From contig CAZAIO010000032.1 of NCBI GenBank assembly GCA_964485235.1, forward strand, positions 1 through 23,261: a stretch of DNA of 23,261 nucleotides, in the 5' to 3' direction. The position numbers and the translations under genes are program-made. Of this stretch, positions 1-7,254 are shown in pieces; position 1 is the stretch's first letter; every line of letters begins with the position of its first letter. The DNA is from CAZAIO01 sp964485235. Its GTDB lineage: Bacteria > Chloroflexota > Dehalococcoidia > GIF9 > UBA5629. A model generated the notes under the pieces. That model was not told the origin of the DNA. It did not search any database and worked only from the letters and a program-made list of their open reading frames with translations.

Positions 1-1
1 G

Positions 2-1156
2 GAGGCGGCAGAAAAAGCGAAGTGCGAGCTGTCCAGCGTTATGCAGACTGAAATCAATTTACCGTTTATTACTGCTGACGCAAGCGGGCCGAAACATCTG
101 ACAATGACGTTTACCAGGGCAAAGTTGGAACAACTGGTTGCTGACCTGATAGAAAGGACGGTAGAACCGGTAAAAAAAGCGCTTGCTGATGCCGGGATCG
201 GAGCAAAAGATGTGAATGAGGTGATACTGGTCGGCGGTCAGACGAGGATGCCTGCGGTTGCGGCAAAGGTAAAGGACTATTTTGGGAAGGAGCCTCATAA
301 GGGCGTAAATCCCGATGAAGTGGTTGCTGTGGGCGCTGCCATACAGGCTGGAGTATTAAAGGGTGATGTAAGGGATGTGGTGCTCCTCGATGTGACACCG
401 CTTACCCTGGGCATTGAAACGATGGGTGGTGTAATGACGCCGCTCATCACGCGAAATACGACTATTCCGACGCAGAAATCGGAACTGTTTACTACTGCGT
501 CAGATAATCAGAACAGTGTGGATGTTCATGTGCTGCAAGGAGAGCGACCGATGGCGGTGGAGAATAAGACGATCGGGCGTTTCAAGCTCGATGGTCTATT
601 ACCGGCGCCCAGAGGTGTGCCACAGATCGAAGTTACCTTCGATATCGATGCAAACGGTATCTTGAATGTGACTGCTCATGACAAAGGTACAGGCAGGCAA
701 CAGAAAATAACGATCACAGCGAGCTCCGGGCTTTCAAAGGATGAGGTTGACCGGATGGTCAGAGAGGCCGAGATGCATGCTGAAGAGGACAGGCAGCACA
801 GGGAAGAAATAGATACGCGGAACCACGCGGATAATCTGGCATACACAACGGAGAAAACGCTGCGGGAAGCCGGTGACCGGGTACCTGCAGATATACGGGC
901 GGAGGCTGAAGGCAAGGTCGCGGCATTGCGGTCGGCGCTTCAGAGCGGTACCGTGTCACAGGTACAGCAGGCAGCAGGCGAACTGGAAGCGGTAATGCAA
1001 CGTATCGGGCAGGCGGTGTACAGTCAAGCCGGTACGGGAACACAACAGGAGGGCACTCATCAGGATAGTGGATACCAGGGTGGAGAATACAATAGTGGTG
1101 AGTCCCATAGCGGTGAAGATGAAGGTACTGTCGAAGGAGAGTTCAGGGAAGTATAA
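2..1156 (+). CDS. dnaK: Molecular chaperone DnaK (Hsp70), 5'-truncated by window edge
   Basis: ATP-dependent cytoplasmic Hsp70 chaperone that folds and protects proteins with DnaJ and GrpE. The reading frame is open from base 2, well before the first internal ATG at 41, so the gene starts outside the window; 384 codons of an expected ~620-640 are present. Visible parts are the end of the nucleotide-binding domain (VGGQTRMP, then NPDEVVAVGAAIQAG), the linker VVLLDVTPLTLGIE, the beta-sandwich substrate-binding domain (GGVMTPLI, VLQGERPMA, FDIDANGILNVTA), the helical lid (SSGLSKDEVDRMV) and a Gly/Ser/Gln-rich tail. The tail is more Gly- and Ser-rich than usual but ends in the acidic segment typical of bacterial DnaK. 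A hairpin follows the stop. Identification is secure. Confidence 0.97.
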   Translation, partial: EAAEKAKCELSSVMQTEINLPFITADASGPKHLTMTFTRAKLEQLVADLIERTVEPVKKALADAGIGAKDVNEVILVGGQTRMPAVAAKVKDYFGKEPHKGVNPDEVVAVGAAIQAGVLKGDVRDVVLLDVTPLTLGIETMGGVMTPLITRNTTIPTQKSELFTTASDNQNSVDVHVLQGERPMAVENKTIGRFKLDGLLPAPRGVPQIEVTFDIDANGILNVTAHDKGTGRQQKITITASSGLSKDEVDRMVREAEMHAEEDRQHREEIDTRNHADNLAYTTEKTLREAGDRVPADIRAEAEGKVAALRSALQSGTVSQVQQAAGELEAVMQRIGQAVYSQAGTGTQQEGTHQDSGYQGGEYNSGESHSGEDEGTVEGEFREV

Positions 1157-1179
1157 TACAACCCTGTAATAAAGCTGAT

Positions 1180-1211
1180 AATAGAGGCACGATAACAATC
1201 GTGCCTCTATT
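1180..1211 (+). terminator. 14-bp perfect hairpin between dnaK and the glutaredoxin gene
   Basis: The arms 1180-1193 (AATAGAGGCACGAT) and 1198-1211 are exact reverse complements around a 4-nt AACA loop. No T-run follows: the next bases are GGATAGTGAATGGAGG, which lead straight into the Shine-Dalgarno of the next gene. It is therefore not a textbook intrinsic terminator. It may instead be a 3'-end stabilising or processing hairpin, or a partial terminator, in a dnaK-glutaredoxin transcript. Confidence 0.6.
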
Positions 1212-1235
1212 GGATAGTGAATGGAGGAAAAGAAA

Positions 1236-1757
1236 ATGGATGTTAAAATTTACAGTACGCCGACATGCGGGTATTGTCATCAGGCAAAGAAGTTCCTGGA
1301 TGATCGCGGTGTCCGTTTCACAGATATAGATGTCTCACGCGACAGGCAGGCAGCGGACGAAATGGTGCGTCTGACGGGACAGATGGGCGTACCCGTAATC
1401 GTGATCGACGGTGAAGTGATTGTGGGGTTCAACAGGCCGAAGATAGAACAGCTGATCGCAAAAAGGGAAAACGGCAAACATATTTCTTTCGGTCTGAGCA
1501 TTGCAGATGCGGACAAAATTGTACATAACGCAGGGAACACGCCGGCATCGGGTGCATATATAGGGAAAGTAGCTCCTTCTCTGCATGGTGCGAAGGCAGG
1601 GCTGAAGCCGGGCGATATTGTTACGGGTCTGAACAATGTAGCGGTAAAGAATGCCGGCGACCTTGAAAAAGCACTCGGGTCTCTCGCAACAGGCCACAGG
1701 GTGGCTATCACTTTCGTCCGGGAAGGGAAGACAAGGCAGTCAGAAGTATTAGTTTGA
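1236..1757 (+). CDS. Glutaredoxin-PDZ fusion protein
   Basis: Predicted cytoplasmic thiol-disulfide protein. Residues 1-80 form a glutaredoxin/NrdH-like thioredoxin fold: beta strand VKIYSTPTC, redox motif CGYC (Cys11, Cys14), cis-proline loop GQMGVPV (Pro53), then GFNRPKIEQLI. Residues ~84-173 form a PDZ domain (GAYIGKVAPSLHGAKAGLKPGD, then GLNNVAVKNAGDLEKAL), the type of module that binds peptide C-termini in HtrA proteins. There is no signal peptide. ATG 1236 is chosen over the in-frame ATG 1221 because GGAGG at 1223-1227 sits 8 nt before it. Known glutaredoxins are about 80 residues, so the PDZ half is an addition that may direct the redox domain to a protein partner. It lies 79 bp after dnaK, which fits a role in protein quality control, but this is inference. 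Confidence 0.88.
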   Translation: MDVKIYSTPTCGYCHQAKKFLDDRGVRFTDIDVSRDRQAADEMVRLTGQMGVPVIVIDGEVIVGFNRPKIEQLIAKRENGKHISFGLSIADADKIVHNAGNTPASGAYIGKVAPSLHGAKAGLKPGDIVTGLNNVAVKNAGDLEKALGSLATGHRVAITFVREGKTRQSEVLV

Positions 1758-1779
1758 CATAATATATTCCATTAAGGGT

Positions 1780-1823
1780 ATATGCGGGCCGGGCCGGAAG
1801 GCACAGTCCGCATATTGATTTTA
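1780..1823 (+). terminator. Candidate intrinsic terminator after the glutaredoxin-PDZ gene
   Basis: The arms ATATGCGG (1780-1787) and CCGCATAT (1808-1815) are exact reverse complements, extended inwards by a G-U and a C-G pair. A T-rich stretch (TGATTTTATAT) follows. The loop is 16-20 nt and G+C-rich and could itself fold. The T-run is broken, so termination strength is uncertain. Confidence 0.5.
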
Positions 1824-1958
1824 TATATCTCCGGCGATACAATGATTTTCAGCCGGCAATAAAGACTATGGCTGTGAAGTTATCGTTGGCCATTCTGCCG
1901 GTGATATTTTTCTCGCATACGGATGTGAGACTACAGTATTCCTTAAGAAGGGGGAAAA

Positions 1959-2261
1959 ATGTCAGAACATCAAAGAGCAAAGGTGCTGGTTAATAAATCG
2001 CCCATCGAGTTGAATGAGTTTGTGGAAAGCTATTTCGCTTCCGTATCGATAGGGATCGTCAAAACGCTTAAAGGTGTCGATTTTATAAAGAAGGTAGAGT
2101 TCCACCAGGATAAAGGTGAGGTGACCGTTAAAGTAAACGGGAATGAAATCTCTATTACACAATTTCCAAATGATATTATCAATAGCACGCTGATGGGGAT
2201 GCTTGCACCCTTAAAGGGGTTCGATAAAGTGGAACAACTCGATATTGTTGTCGATGCCTGA
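1959..2261 (+). CDS. Conserved-looking small protein of unknown function (100 aa)
   Basis: I do not recognise the family. The protein is soluble, with no signal peptide or membrane segment and no cysteine. It reads as an alpha/beta protein: an N-terminal strand (AKVLVNKSPIELN), a helix (EFVESYFASVSIGIVKTL), a beta hairpin (KVEFHQDKGEVTVKVNGNEISI), a helix (FPNDIINSTLMGMLAPL) and a final strand ending in LDIVVDA. The strand GEVTVKVNGNEISI around a short turn is the most patterned part. A strong Shine-Dalgarno (GGGGG at 1950-1954) lies 4 nt before the ATG, which supports real translation. It lies between the glutaredoxin-PDZ gene and an exported protein, with candidate terminator structure upstream, so it may have its own promoter. 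Confidence 0.75.
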   Translation: MSEHQRAKVLVNKSPIELNEFVESYFASVSIGIVKTLKGVDFIKKVEFHQDKGEVTVKVNGNEISITQFPNDIINSTLMGMLAPLKGFDKVEQLDIVVDA

Positions 2262-2330
2262 TAGCTTATTAAAGAGCTTTCAAACGGAATCCCCTCTTGA
2301 TGGCTCGAACATGGTTGTCCTGTTACAACA

Positions 2331-3383
2331 ATGAAACAAAGATATCGAATCTGGTTAGTTTTTGCAGTCTTTTTCCTCGCTGTAATTTGTAGTCCTTTAT
2401 CGTGTACCGGGCAGACCGGCAATCGTGAAGACATTCATCATGAAGTGCGCGAAGAGGCTAAGCCGTATCTTTTCGACTTTGCCGGGTGGGAAGTACGTAC
2501 CCTCTGCAATCTTATTGCAGGTAAAGCATATGAAGGAGAAAATGGCGCTGCCGCAGAGAAATTGAAATCACAAATTGAATCGGTAATCCGCGATCATTCG
2601 GTTACCGTTTTCCCCCCGTTGCAGTTCTGTCTGGAAGAACCCCCGCATTTACTGGTGGTTTCTCCGCGAGATCGGATAGAGTATACGGATCGCGTACTGC
2701 TGAGTCAGGATTTAAGCACGGAAGATAAGGAAAACATTGAAGCGCGGGTAGATGGGCTCGGTGTATCATCGTTGGTAGTTAACCTGGGCGGGTTCGCCGC
2801 TACATATCCTCCCTTTGTTACCGATAATGCAGGCATTGAGTTTACCATAAATACGATTGTAGAGGAGTGGCTTCATCAATACCTTGCGTGCAGGCCTCTG
2901 GGATTTCGTTATTTGCTCGATTCTATCGGTATACGGCAGGACCCCGATGTCATCATTATGAACGAGACTCTGGCTGGAATAGTAAGCAAAGAGATTGGAG
3001 ATGAAGTGTGTGCCAGGTATTACGGGGATAAAGGTCATACCGGAATAAATAACGGACAAGGAGATTTCGATTTCGATGCGGAGATGAGAACGACCCGCAA
3101 AATGGTAGACCGGTACCTCGACGTGGGGGATATCCTCGGGGCGGAGAGGTATATGGAAGCGCAGCGTCAGGTCTTTGTAGCAAACGGATATGCCATACGA
3201 AAACTCAACCAGGCATACTTTGCCTTTCATGGTATCTATGGAGACGATCCTGCATCGGTGAGTCCGATAAATAATGAGATGGAGCAACTGAGAGAGAAAA
3301 GCCCGTCATTGAAAGAGTTCCTGGATAAAACATCTTCCATGACCTCATACGCAGACCTTAAAGAAGCACTGGGAGAGAAGTAA
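2331..3383 (+). CDS. Exported zincin-like protein, putative aminopeptidase family
   Basis: A 350-residue protein with an N-terminal hydrophobic signal (residues 7-24) and cysteines at 20 and 25. The sequence PLSC is only a weak lipobox, so lipidation is possible but not clear. The core holds EEWLHQYLA (residues 178-186) and, 24 residues later, MNETLAGIVSKEIGDE. In gluzincin-type peptidases HExxH plus a downstream Glu bind zinc, and here the layout is the same but the first His is Glu (E178-E-W-L-H182). The C-terminal block, with a helix ending LNQAYFAFHGIYGDDPASVSP, resembles Chloroflexi proteins I recall annotated as putative aminopeptidases. No good Shine-Dalgarno precedes ATG 2331, and an in-frame stop at 2298-2300 rules out a longer start. 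Activity is unproven because of the altered motif. Confidence 0.72.
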   Translation: MKQRYRIWLVFAVFFLAVICSPLSCTGQTGNREDIHHEVREEAKPYLFDFAGWEVRTLCNLIAGKAYEGENGAAAEKLKSQIESVIRDHSVTVFPPLQFCLEEPPHLLVVSPRDRIEYTDRVLLSQDLSTEDKENIEARVDGLGVSSLVVNLGGFAATYPPFVTDNAGIEFTINTIVEEWLHQYLACRPLGFRYLLDSIGIRQDPDVIIMNETLAGIVSKEIGDEVCARYYGDKGHTGINNGQGDFDFDAEMRTTRKMVDRYLDVGDILGAERYMEAQRQVFVANGYAIRKLNQAYFAFHGIYGDDPASVSPINNEMEQLREKSPSLKEFLDKTSSMTSYADLKEALGEK

Positions 3384-3429
3384 TATTGAAAACTGTCTTC
3401 GGCCGGATTATTCTCCCTGTCTTTTTTTA
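3371..3429 (+). terminator. Intrinsic terminator of the zincin-like gene
   Basis: GGGAGA (3371-3376, overlapping the gene's last codons) pairs with TCTCCC (3412-3417), with further pairing TAAT/ATTA inside. A run of seven T (3422-3428) starts 5 nt after the stem. The structure lies in the 43-bp convergent gap before the DUF1847 gene and serves the plus strand. Confidence 0.6.
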
Positions 3430-4116
3430 TTCCTTCAGCCGTTTATAATAAGTTGCGGATGTATACAGTGCACCAAGCGGATTATGTGCCAGTACCCGGT
3501 CTTTCGCTACCAGTATTGTAATAGGTCTTACGCAATATTGAATAAAAAGTGAATCATGCCCGACGCACAGTCCGACCAGGATAACCAGGTCGGGGTTTTC
3601 CTCGTTCATTATCTCAGCCTGCGCGACAGGGTTGCACATCGATTCATATTGTTCCGGAGAGGATATTTTCTGTTCGGGAGCGAGCCCTATATCTTCTTTG
3701 GGGACCCCGCCGACCTTGCAACAGACCGATACTACCTCGAACCCGGCGTTCTCGAATATTGTGCTCAGTATGGCGGCTTCTTCCGCCAGTCCCAGGCAGA
3801 AAACCAACCCCAGCTTTTTATAGTTCATTTTCCGGGCGAATTGTATTGTTTCCTCGATCCTCGGTATTTTCGTTCTTCTTTTGCCGTCGATTGTCTCGTA
3901 GCATTCACTTTCCTGTATGGATGCCTGCCGGGCGAACTCTCGGACGGAAGCTTTGCTATATTCACGTGAGGATTTTTCCAGTACATCCGGATGGAGCTTC
4001 ATAGGGCAGAACGGAGGAGCACTTTCAATATCGACGTGTGTACTGGATTCTACTCCTTCCGGATGACAGGCATGAATAGGGCATTTTACACAAAGCGTTA
4101 CTCGCGGTCTTGTCAT
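3427..4116 (-). CDS. DUF1847 family cysteine-rich (putative metal-binding) protein
   Basis: A cytoplasmic protein of 229 residues. The N-terminus holds a cysteine cluster (LCVKCPIHACHPEG: Cys9, Cys12, Cys17, and Cys37 in PPFCPMK) expected to bind a metal or Fe-S centre. The body carries the conserved DUF1847 features: RIEETIQFARKMNYKKLG, FCLGLAEEA, VCCKVGG, and near the end the block NPDLVILVGLCVGHDSLF, then VLAHNPLGALYTS. Biochemical function is unknown; the family occurs mainly in anaerobes and methanogens. The start is well set: minus-strand AGGAGGAGGT lies directly upstream of the ATG at 4116. It converges on the upstream zincin-like gene and diverges from exonuclease III. Confidence 0.9.
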   Translation of the reverse strand: MTRPRVTLCVKCPIHACHPEGVESSTHVDIESAPPFCPMKLHPDVLEKSSREYSKASVREFARQASIQESECYETIDGKRRTKIPRIEETIQFARKMNYKKLGLVFCLGLAEEAAILSTIFENAGFEVVSVCCKVGGVPKEDIGLAPEQKISSPEQYESMCNPVAQAEIMNEENPDLVILVGLCVGHDSLFIQYCVRPITILVAKDRVLAHNPLGALYTSATYYKRLKE

Positions 4117-4251
4117 ATGTACCTCCTCCTATGTTTTAGTAAAATATAAAAGGATAGAAACGTAATATATTCAGTTTTATAATAGAGATTACGGGGAACG
4201 TTCTTTATTATTATAGACCAAATAGATTTTTGCGGATATACAATCACGGTC

Positions 4252-4280
4252 TTGATGTGACTCTGATGTTCCTCTACAAT
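4252..4280 (+). promoter_or_regulatory. Candidate sigma-70 promoter for exonuclease III
   Basis: TTGATG (4252-4257) and TACAAT (4275-4280) are 17 bp apart, giving 4/6 and 5/6 matches to TTGACA/TATAAT. The expected start of transcription is near 4287, about 95 nt before the ATG. The rest of the 264-bp divergent gap (4117-4380) is AT-rich. It has further TATAAT-like hexamers, but I see no other gene or clear structure in it. Confidence 0.5.
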
Positions 4281-4380
4281 ATTAAAAACGCGAAACAATA
4301 TCAATATTATAAGCCCGGGCAGGTTTAATAAGACTTTTCAGTAGTTATGCTAAAGAAAACAATGATTGAGGAAAGAGTAT

Positions 4381-5169
4381 ATGCAAGAGTTTAAATTGTT
4401 GTCTTGGAACGTAAACGGGATACGGGCGCTCAACGGGAAAGGTGTTTTTCAAGAGGTACTGCGCAAAGAAAGCCCTGATATTCTCTGCTTACAGGAGACC
4501 AAGGCGCGCCCGGAGCAACTCGACGAAGAGCTATTGCATCCGGCAAGCTATTATACGTATTGGAACTATCCTACCGAAAAAAAAGGTTATAGTGGTGTGG
4601 CGGTCTTTACCAGGGAAGAACCGGTTGAAATACAGTATGGCTTCGGCGTTGATGAGTTCGACAGCGAAGGCAGAACGATTATTGCGAAGTTTGCCGATTT
4701 CACGTTATTAAATATATATTTCCCGAAGGGCGATACCGCAGAAGCAAGGTCGTTTCGCCTGACATATAAGCTTGATTTCTACAAAGTTTTTCTCGATTTT
4801 GCCGATAATCTGAAAAAGAAAGGTGAAAAGTTGATAGTCTGCGGTGATTTCAACACTGCACATACTGAAATAGACCTTGCCCGACCGAAAGAGAACGAAA
4901 AAGTATCCGGATTTCTTCCCGTGGAGAGGGAATGGATGGGCAGGTTTATATCTCACGGATATATCGATACGTTCCGCCGCTTCAATAATGAGCCGGGAAA
5001 TTACACCTGGTGGGATATGAAAACAAGAGCGAGAGAGAGGAATATCGGCTGGAGGCTGGACTATTTTCTCGTTTCGGAAGACCTTATTAGTTCGGTTTCA
5101 AATGCTTTTATCATGCCTGATATACAGGGTTCCGACCATTGTCCTGTCGGTATAGTGCTCACACAATAA
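4381..5169 (+). CDS. xth: Exodeoxyribonuclease III / AP endonuclease
   Basis: Mg2+-dependent base-excision-repair enzyme that cuts 5' to abasic sites and removes 3' blocking groups and nucleotides. Its 262 residues match the family (~255-270). The endonuclease/exonuclease/phosphatase motifs are present in order: SWNVNGIRA (Asn10), LQETKA (metal-binding Glu39), NIYFP (Tyr113), CGDFNTAHTEIDLARPK (Asp156, Asn158), TWWDMKTRARERNIGWRLDYFLVS (Asp227) and GSDHCPVG (Asp252-His253). ATG 4381 is preferred to TTG 4366 because GAGG at 4368-4371 is spaced 9 nt from it and the longer form adds only five non-conserved residues. It is a single gene, convergent with the next one. Confidence 0.96.
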   Translation: MQEFKLLSWNVNGIRALNGKGVFQEVLRKESPDILCLQETKARPEQLDEELLHPASYYTYWNYPTEKKGYSGVAVFTREEPVEIQYGFGVDEFDSEGRTIIAKFADFTLLNIYFPKGDTAEARSFRLTYKLDFYKVFLDFADNLKKKGEKLIVCGDFNTAHTEIDLARPKENEKVSGFLPVEREWMGRFISHGYIDTFRRFNNEPGNYTWWDMKTRARERNIGWRLDYFLVSEDLISSVSNAFIMPDIQGSDHCPVGIVLTQ

Positions 5170-5207
5170 AGGCAGAATTTTGCCAGAAATGTTTTCGCCG
5201 GAACAAC

Positions 5208-5963
5208 CTATTGAGCTTTCATCGTCGATCCCCCGGATATCTCTATCTTTGTGATCGTGGGATCTCCGATATAGGTGAGACTGGAGCCGAGCCGCAGGTC
5301 CACGGACATACTTTCTTCTGCATTAACTATGGCTTTACTGCCGGAGTTCAGGGTAATGCTTGCTTTAGTTAACTCAAGTTTTGCCCCGTCCATTGTGCTT
5401 CCTGCAGAGGCGTCAAGTATCAACTCGTTCGCTTTTCCGATAAGTGTCGCGTTGCTGCCCGATCCTATCGTGCATATCATGTTCCCTGCTTCAATATCTC
5501 CGGACAGGCGGCTCCCAAGCGCGAGGTCCAGTGTGAAATCTTCCGATGATCGAAAACCTGAGATGGTCCCCTTCGAGTTCATGGAAAGCGTGAGTTGTTG
5601 GAGTTCCGGCATGGTGATAAGGGCTTTTTTATTGGATATAATATGAGTATAGGGGGGATCTATGTATACCTGTAAGGTATCGTTCTGGTGCCTTACTTTA
5701 AGATTGTTGTACAGGTCTTTGTCGGCGATAATAGTAACGCTGTATTTATCCGACTGTGTTATTTCAACTTCGAACCCGTCTTTCGCCTCGACCGCAGTAA
5801 AGTCGCTGAATTGCATCTCCTTTTTCTGTGCCACGCTTGATTCATCAGCCCGTTTTAATGAGGCGCAGCCCGGCAGTATTATTGCAAGCGATAAAATAAG
5901 AATTGCCGCAACGGCAGGTATGCTATAGTTATTTCTCTTCAGCGATTCAAGGTTTTTTATCAT
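5208..5963 (-). CDS. GIN-domain (DUF2807) lipoprotein
   Basis: Exported protein of 251 residues, probably lipid-anchored: a hydrophobic N-terminal helix (residues ~16-31) ends in the lipobox LPGC, giving Cys33 as the lipidated residue. The mature part has the repeated short-strand pattern of putative auto-transporter adhesin/head GIN domains: FTAVEAKDGFEVEITQSDKYSVTI at the start, then runs such as LSMNSKGTISGF, LDLALGSRLSGDIEAG, CTIGSGSNATLIGKA, LDASAGSTMDGA and ITLNSGSKAIVNAEES, ending ISGGSTMKAQ. These suggest a right-handed beta-helix. Function is unknown; GIN proteins are thought to act at the cell surface. It lies 71 bp downstream of plsX on the same strand. The Shine-Dalgarno is poor. 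Confidence 0.88.
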   Translation of the reverse strand: MIKNLESLKRNNYSIPAVAAILILSLAIILPGCASLKRADESSVAQKKEMQFSDFTAVEAKDGFEVEITQSDKYSVTIIADKDLYNNLKVRHQNDTLQVYIDPPYTHIISNKKALITMPELQQLTLSMNSKGTISGFRSSEDFTLDLALGSRLSGDIEAGNMICTIGSGSNATLIGKANELILDASAGSTMDGAKLELTKASITLNSGSKAIVNAEESMSVDLRLGSSLTYIGDPTITKIEISGGSTMKAQ

Positions 5964-5988
5964 CAGTTCTGATAGCCGTATATATTTA

Positions 5989-6002
5989 ACTACTATTGTA
6001 GT
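5989..6002. promoter_or_regulatory. Small palindrome upstream of the GIN lipoprotein gene
   Basis: ACTAC-TATT-GTAGT is a 14-bp inverted repeat 26 bp before the lipoprotein start. One half (TACAAT on the minus strand) resembles the TACAnnTGTA operators of BlaI/CopY-type repressors, but the other half differs. Whether it is a true operator is uncertain. Confidence 0.25.
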
Positions 6003-6034
6003 AAATTTAATAACGTTATACTACAGGAAGGCGT

Positions 6035-7036
6035 TTAGGGCAATTTTTCTCCGATATGCCCGTTCTTGATCGATTCGACTATTTCTGATTCTACTGCACG
6101 CTGCGCCATATGAATTGCGTTTTTGACCGCTTTGGAATGGCTGCGTCCGTGTGCGACGATAACAGTGCCGTTCACTCCCAGCAGACACGCTCCACCGTAC
6201 TCTTTATAGTCCATCCTTTTTACAAGAGATGTAAGGTCAACGTAGTGGACAAGCGCGGACCCCTGAAGCTGGGTATCTACTTTAAACGACTGACCGATGC
6301 CCAGTAAGTTTTGAAAAATATCACCGAAGCCTTCCATCGTTTTGAGCACGATGTTGCCGATGAATCCGTCGGCAACGATAACGTCTGCTTTATCGGTGAG
6401 TATATCCTGTCCTTCAACATTTCCGACAAAGTTGAGGTCTGTTTTTTTCAGAAGCTTGAATGTTTCTTTTACCAGGGCATTGCCCTTGATCTCCTCTTCG
6501 CCGTTGTTGAGGAGCCCGACGCGCGGCGCGTCGATTTCCAGAAATCCTTTCGCAAAAGTAGTACCCATATACGCAAACTGAAGCAAAAAGTCCGGCTGGC
6601 AGTCGACATTGGCTCCCACATCGATTAGAAATACCGGTCTATTGGTGATATTTATAATGCCGCACAGGGCAGGTCGTTTAATGCCTGCTATCCGTTCCAG
6701 ATTGAGATACGATGAAGTAAGCATAGCGCCTGTGTTACCGGCTGAGACAAAGGCATCTACTTTGCGTTCTTTTACCAGCTTGGTACCGACCACAATAGAT
6801 GAGTCCGGTTTGTTGCGGACCGCCTGTAAAGGATTCTCGGCACAGGTAATTGTTTGGCTGGTTTCAATTATGGTAAATTTTTGTTTTTTTGCGTACCGCC
6901 GTACCAGCATATCGAGTACGGTTTTCTTCCCGACCAGGGCAATATCCAGCTTGTATTCTGCAGCAGCTTCTGCTGCCCCTTTAACTACTTCCCGTGGAGC
7001 ATAATCGCCGCCGTCAGCATCAACTGCAATCAACAT
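6035..7036 (-). CDS. plsX: Phosphate acyltransferase PlsX
   Basis: Converts acyl-ACP and phosphate to acyl-phosphate, the donor for PlsY in the first step of membrane phospholipid synthesis; peripheral at the inner face of the membrane. The 333 residues match the family length. Family landmarks include ALVGKK, VSAGNTGAMLT, IKRPALCGI, FLIDVGANVDCQP, RVGLLNNGEEEIKGN, FVGNVEGQDI, DVIVADGFIGNIVLKTMEG and GVNGTVIVAHGRS. The N-terminus reads VDADGGDYAPREVV where most PlsX have DAMGGD, so one motif residue differs. No fabD, fabH or acpP follows, so plsX is separated from the usual fatty-acid cluster. The Shine-Dalgarno is weak. Confidence 0.96.
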   Translation of the reverse strand: MLIAVDADGGDYAPREVVKGAAEAAAEYKLDIALVGKKTVLDMLVRRYAKKQKFTIIETSQTITCAENPLQAVRNKPDSSIVVGTKLVKERKVDAFVSAGNTGAMLTSSYLNLERIAGIKRPALCGIINITNRPVFLIDVGANVDCQPDFLLQFAYMGTTFAKGFLEIDAPRVGLLNNGEEEIKGNALVKETFKLLKKTDLNFVGNVEGQDILTDKADVIVADGFIGNIVLKTMEGFGDIFQNLLGIGQSFKVDTQLQGSALVHYVDLTSLVKRMDYKEYGGACLLGVNGTVIVAHGRSHSKAVKNAIHMAQRAVESEIVESIKNGHIGEKLP

Positions 7037-7058
7037 TTTTTTATCCGTAATCGTTTCT

Positions 7059-7087
7059 ATTATACCAACCTGTTCCTATATTGCCAC
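7059..7087 (-). promoter_or_regulatory. Candidate promoter of plsX
   Basis: On the minus strand GTGGCA (7087-7082) and a perfect TATAAT (7064-7059) are 17 bp apart. The predicted transcript starts near 7052, leaving a leader of about 15 nt before the plsX ATG at 7036. Confidence 0.45.
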
Positions 7088-7148
7088 TATACGGCGGGAT
7101 ACACTCCTGAGTTCCATGAATTTACGTAGTTTCCATAACGGATTCAGG

Positions 7149-7161
7149 GTGCACTGTGCAC
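7149..7161. repeat. Tandem palindromic GTGCAC pair in the plsX upstream region
   Basis: GTGCAC-T-GTGCAC forms both a direct repeat and a 13-bp palindrome, ~110 bp upstream of plsX in the 218-bp gap after the radical SAM gene. It could be a regulator-binding site. The rest of this gap shows no gene and no clear terminator. Confidence 0.25.
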
Positions 7162-7254
7162 TGATACCACGCTGTGATCCAGTACTCGTTCTTTCCGGCA
7201 CATCAGAGGTATATCAGGTTGTCTGCATTACTTTATTTCAGATAAAAGCAAACA

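Noticed and set aside
3556..3969. 137-codon plus-strand frame opposite the DUF1847 gene
   Set aside because: It lies wholly antisense to a gene with conserved motifs and a strong start; the composition is that of a mirror frame.
4113..4304. 63-codon minus-strand open frame upstream of the DUF1847 gene
   Set aside because: It overlaps the strong Shine-Dalgarno and promoter gap of the divergent genes, has AT-rich composition with no domain pattern, and no ribosome-binding site.
5139..5372. 77-codon plus-strand frame after exonuclease III
   Set aside because: It overlaps the end of xth and is antisense to the well-supported GIN lipoprotein gene.
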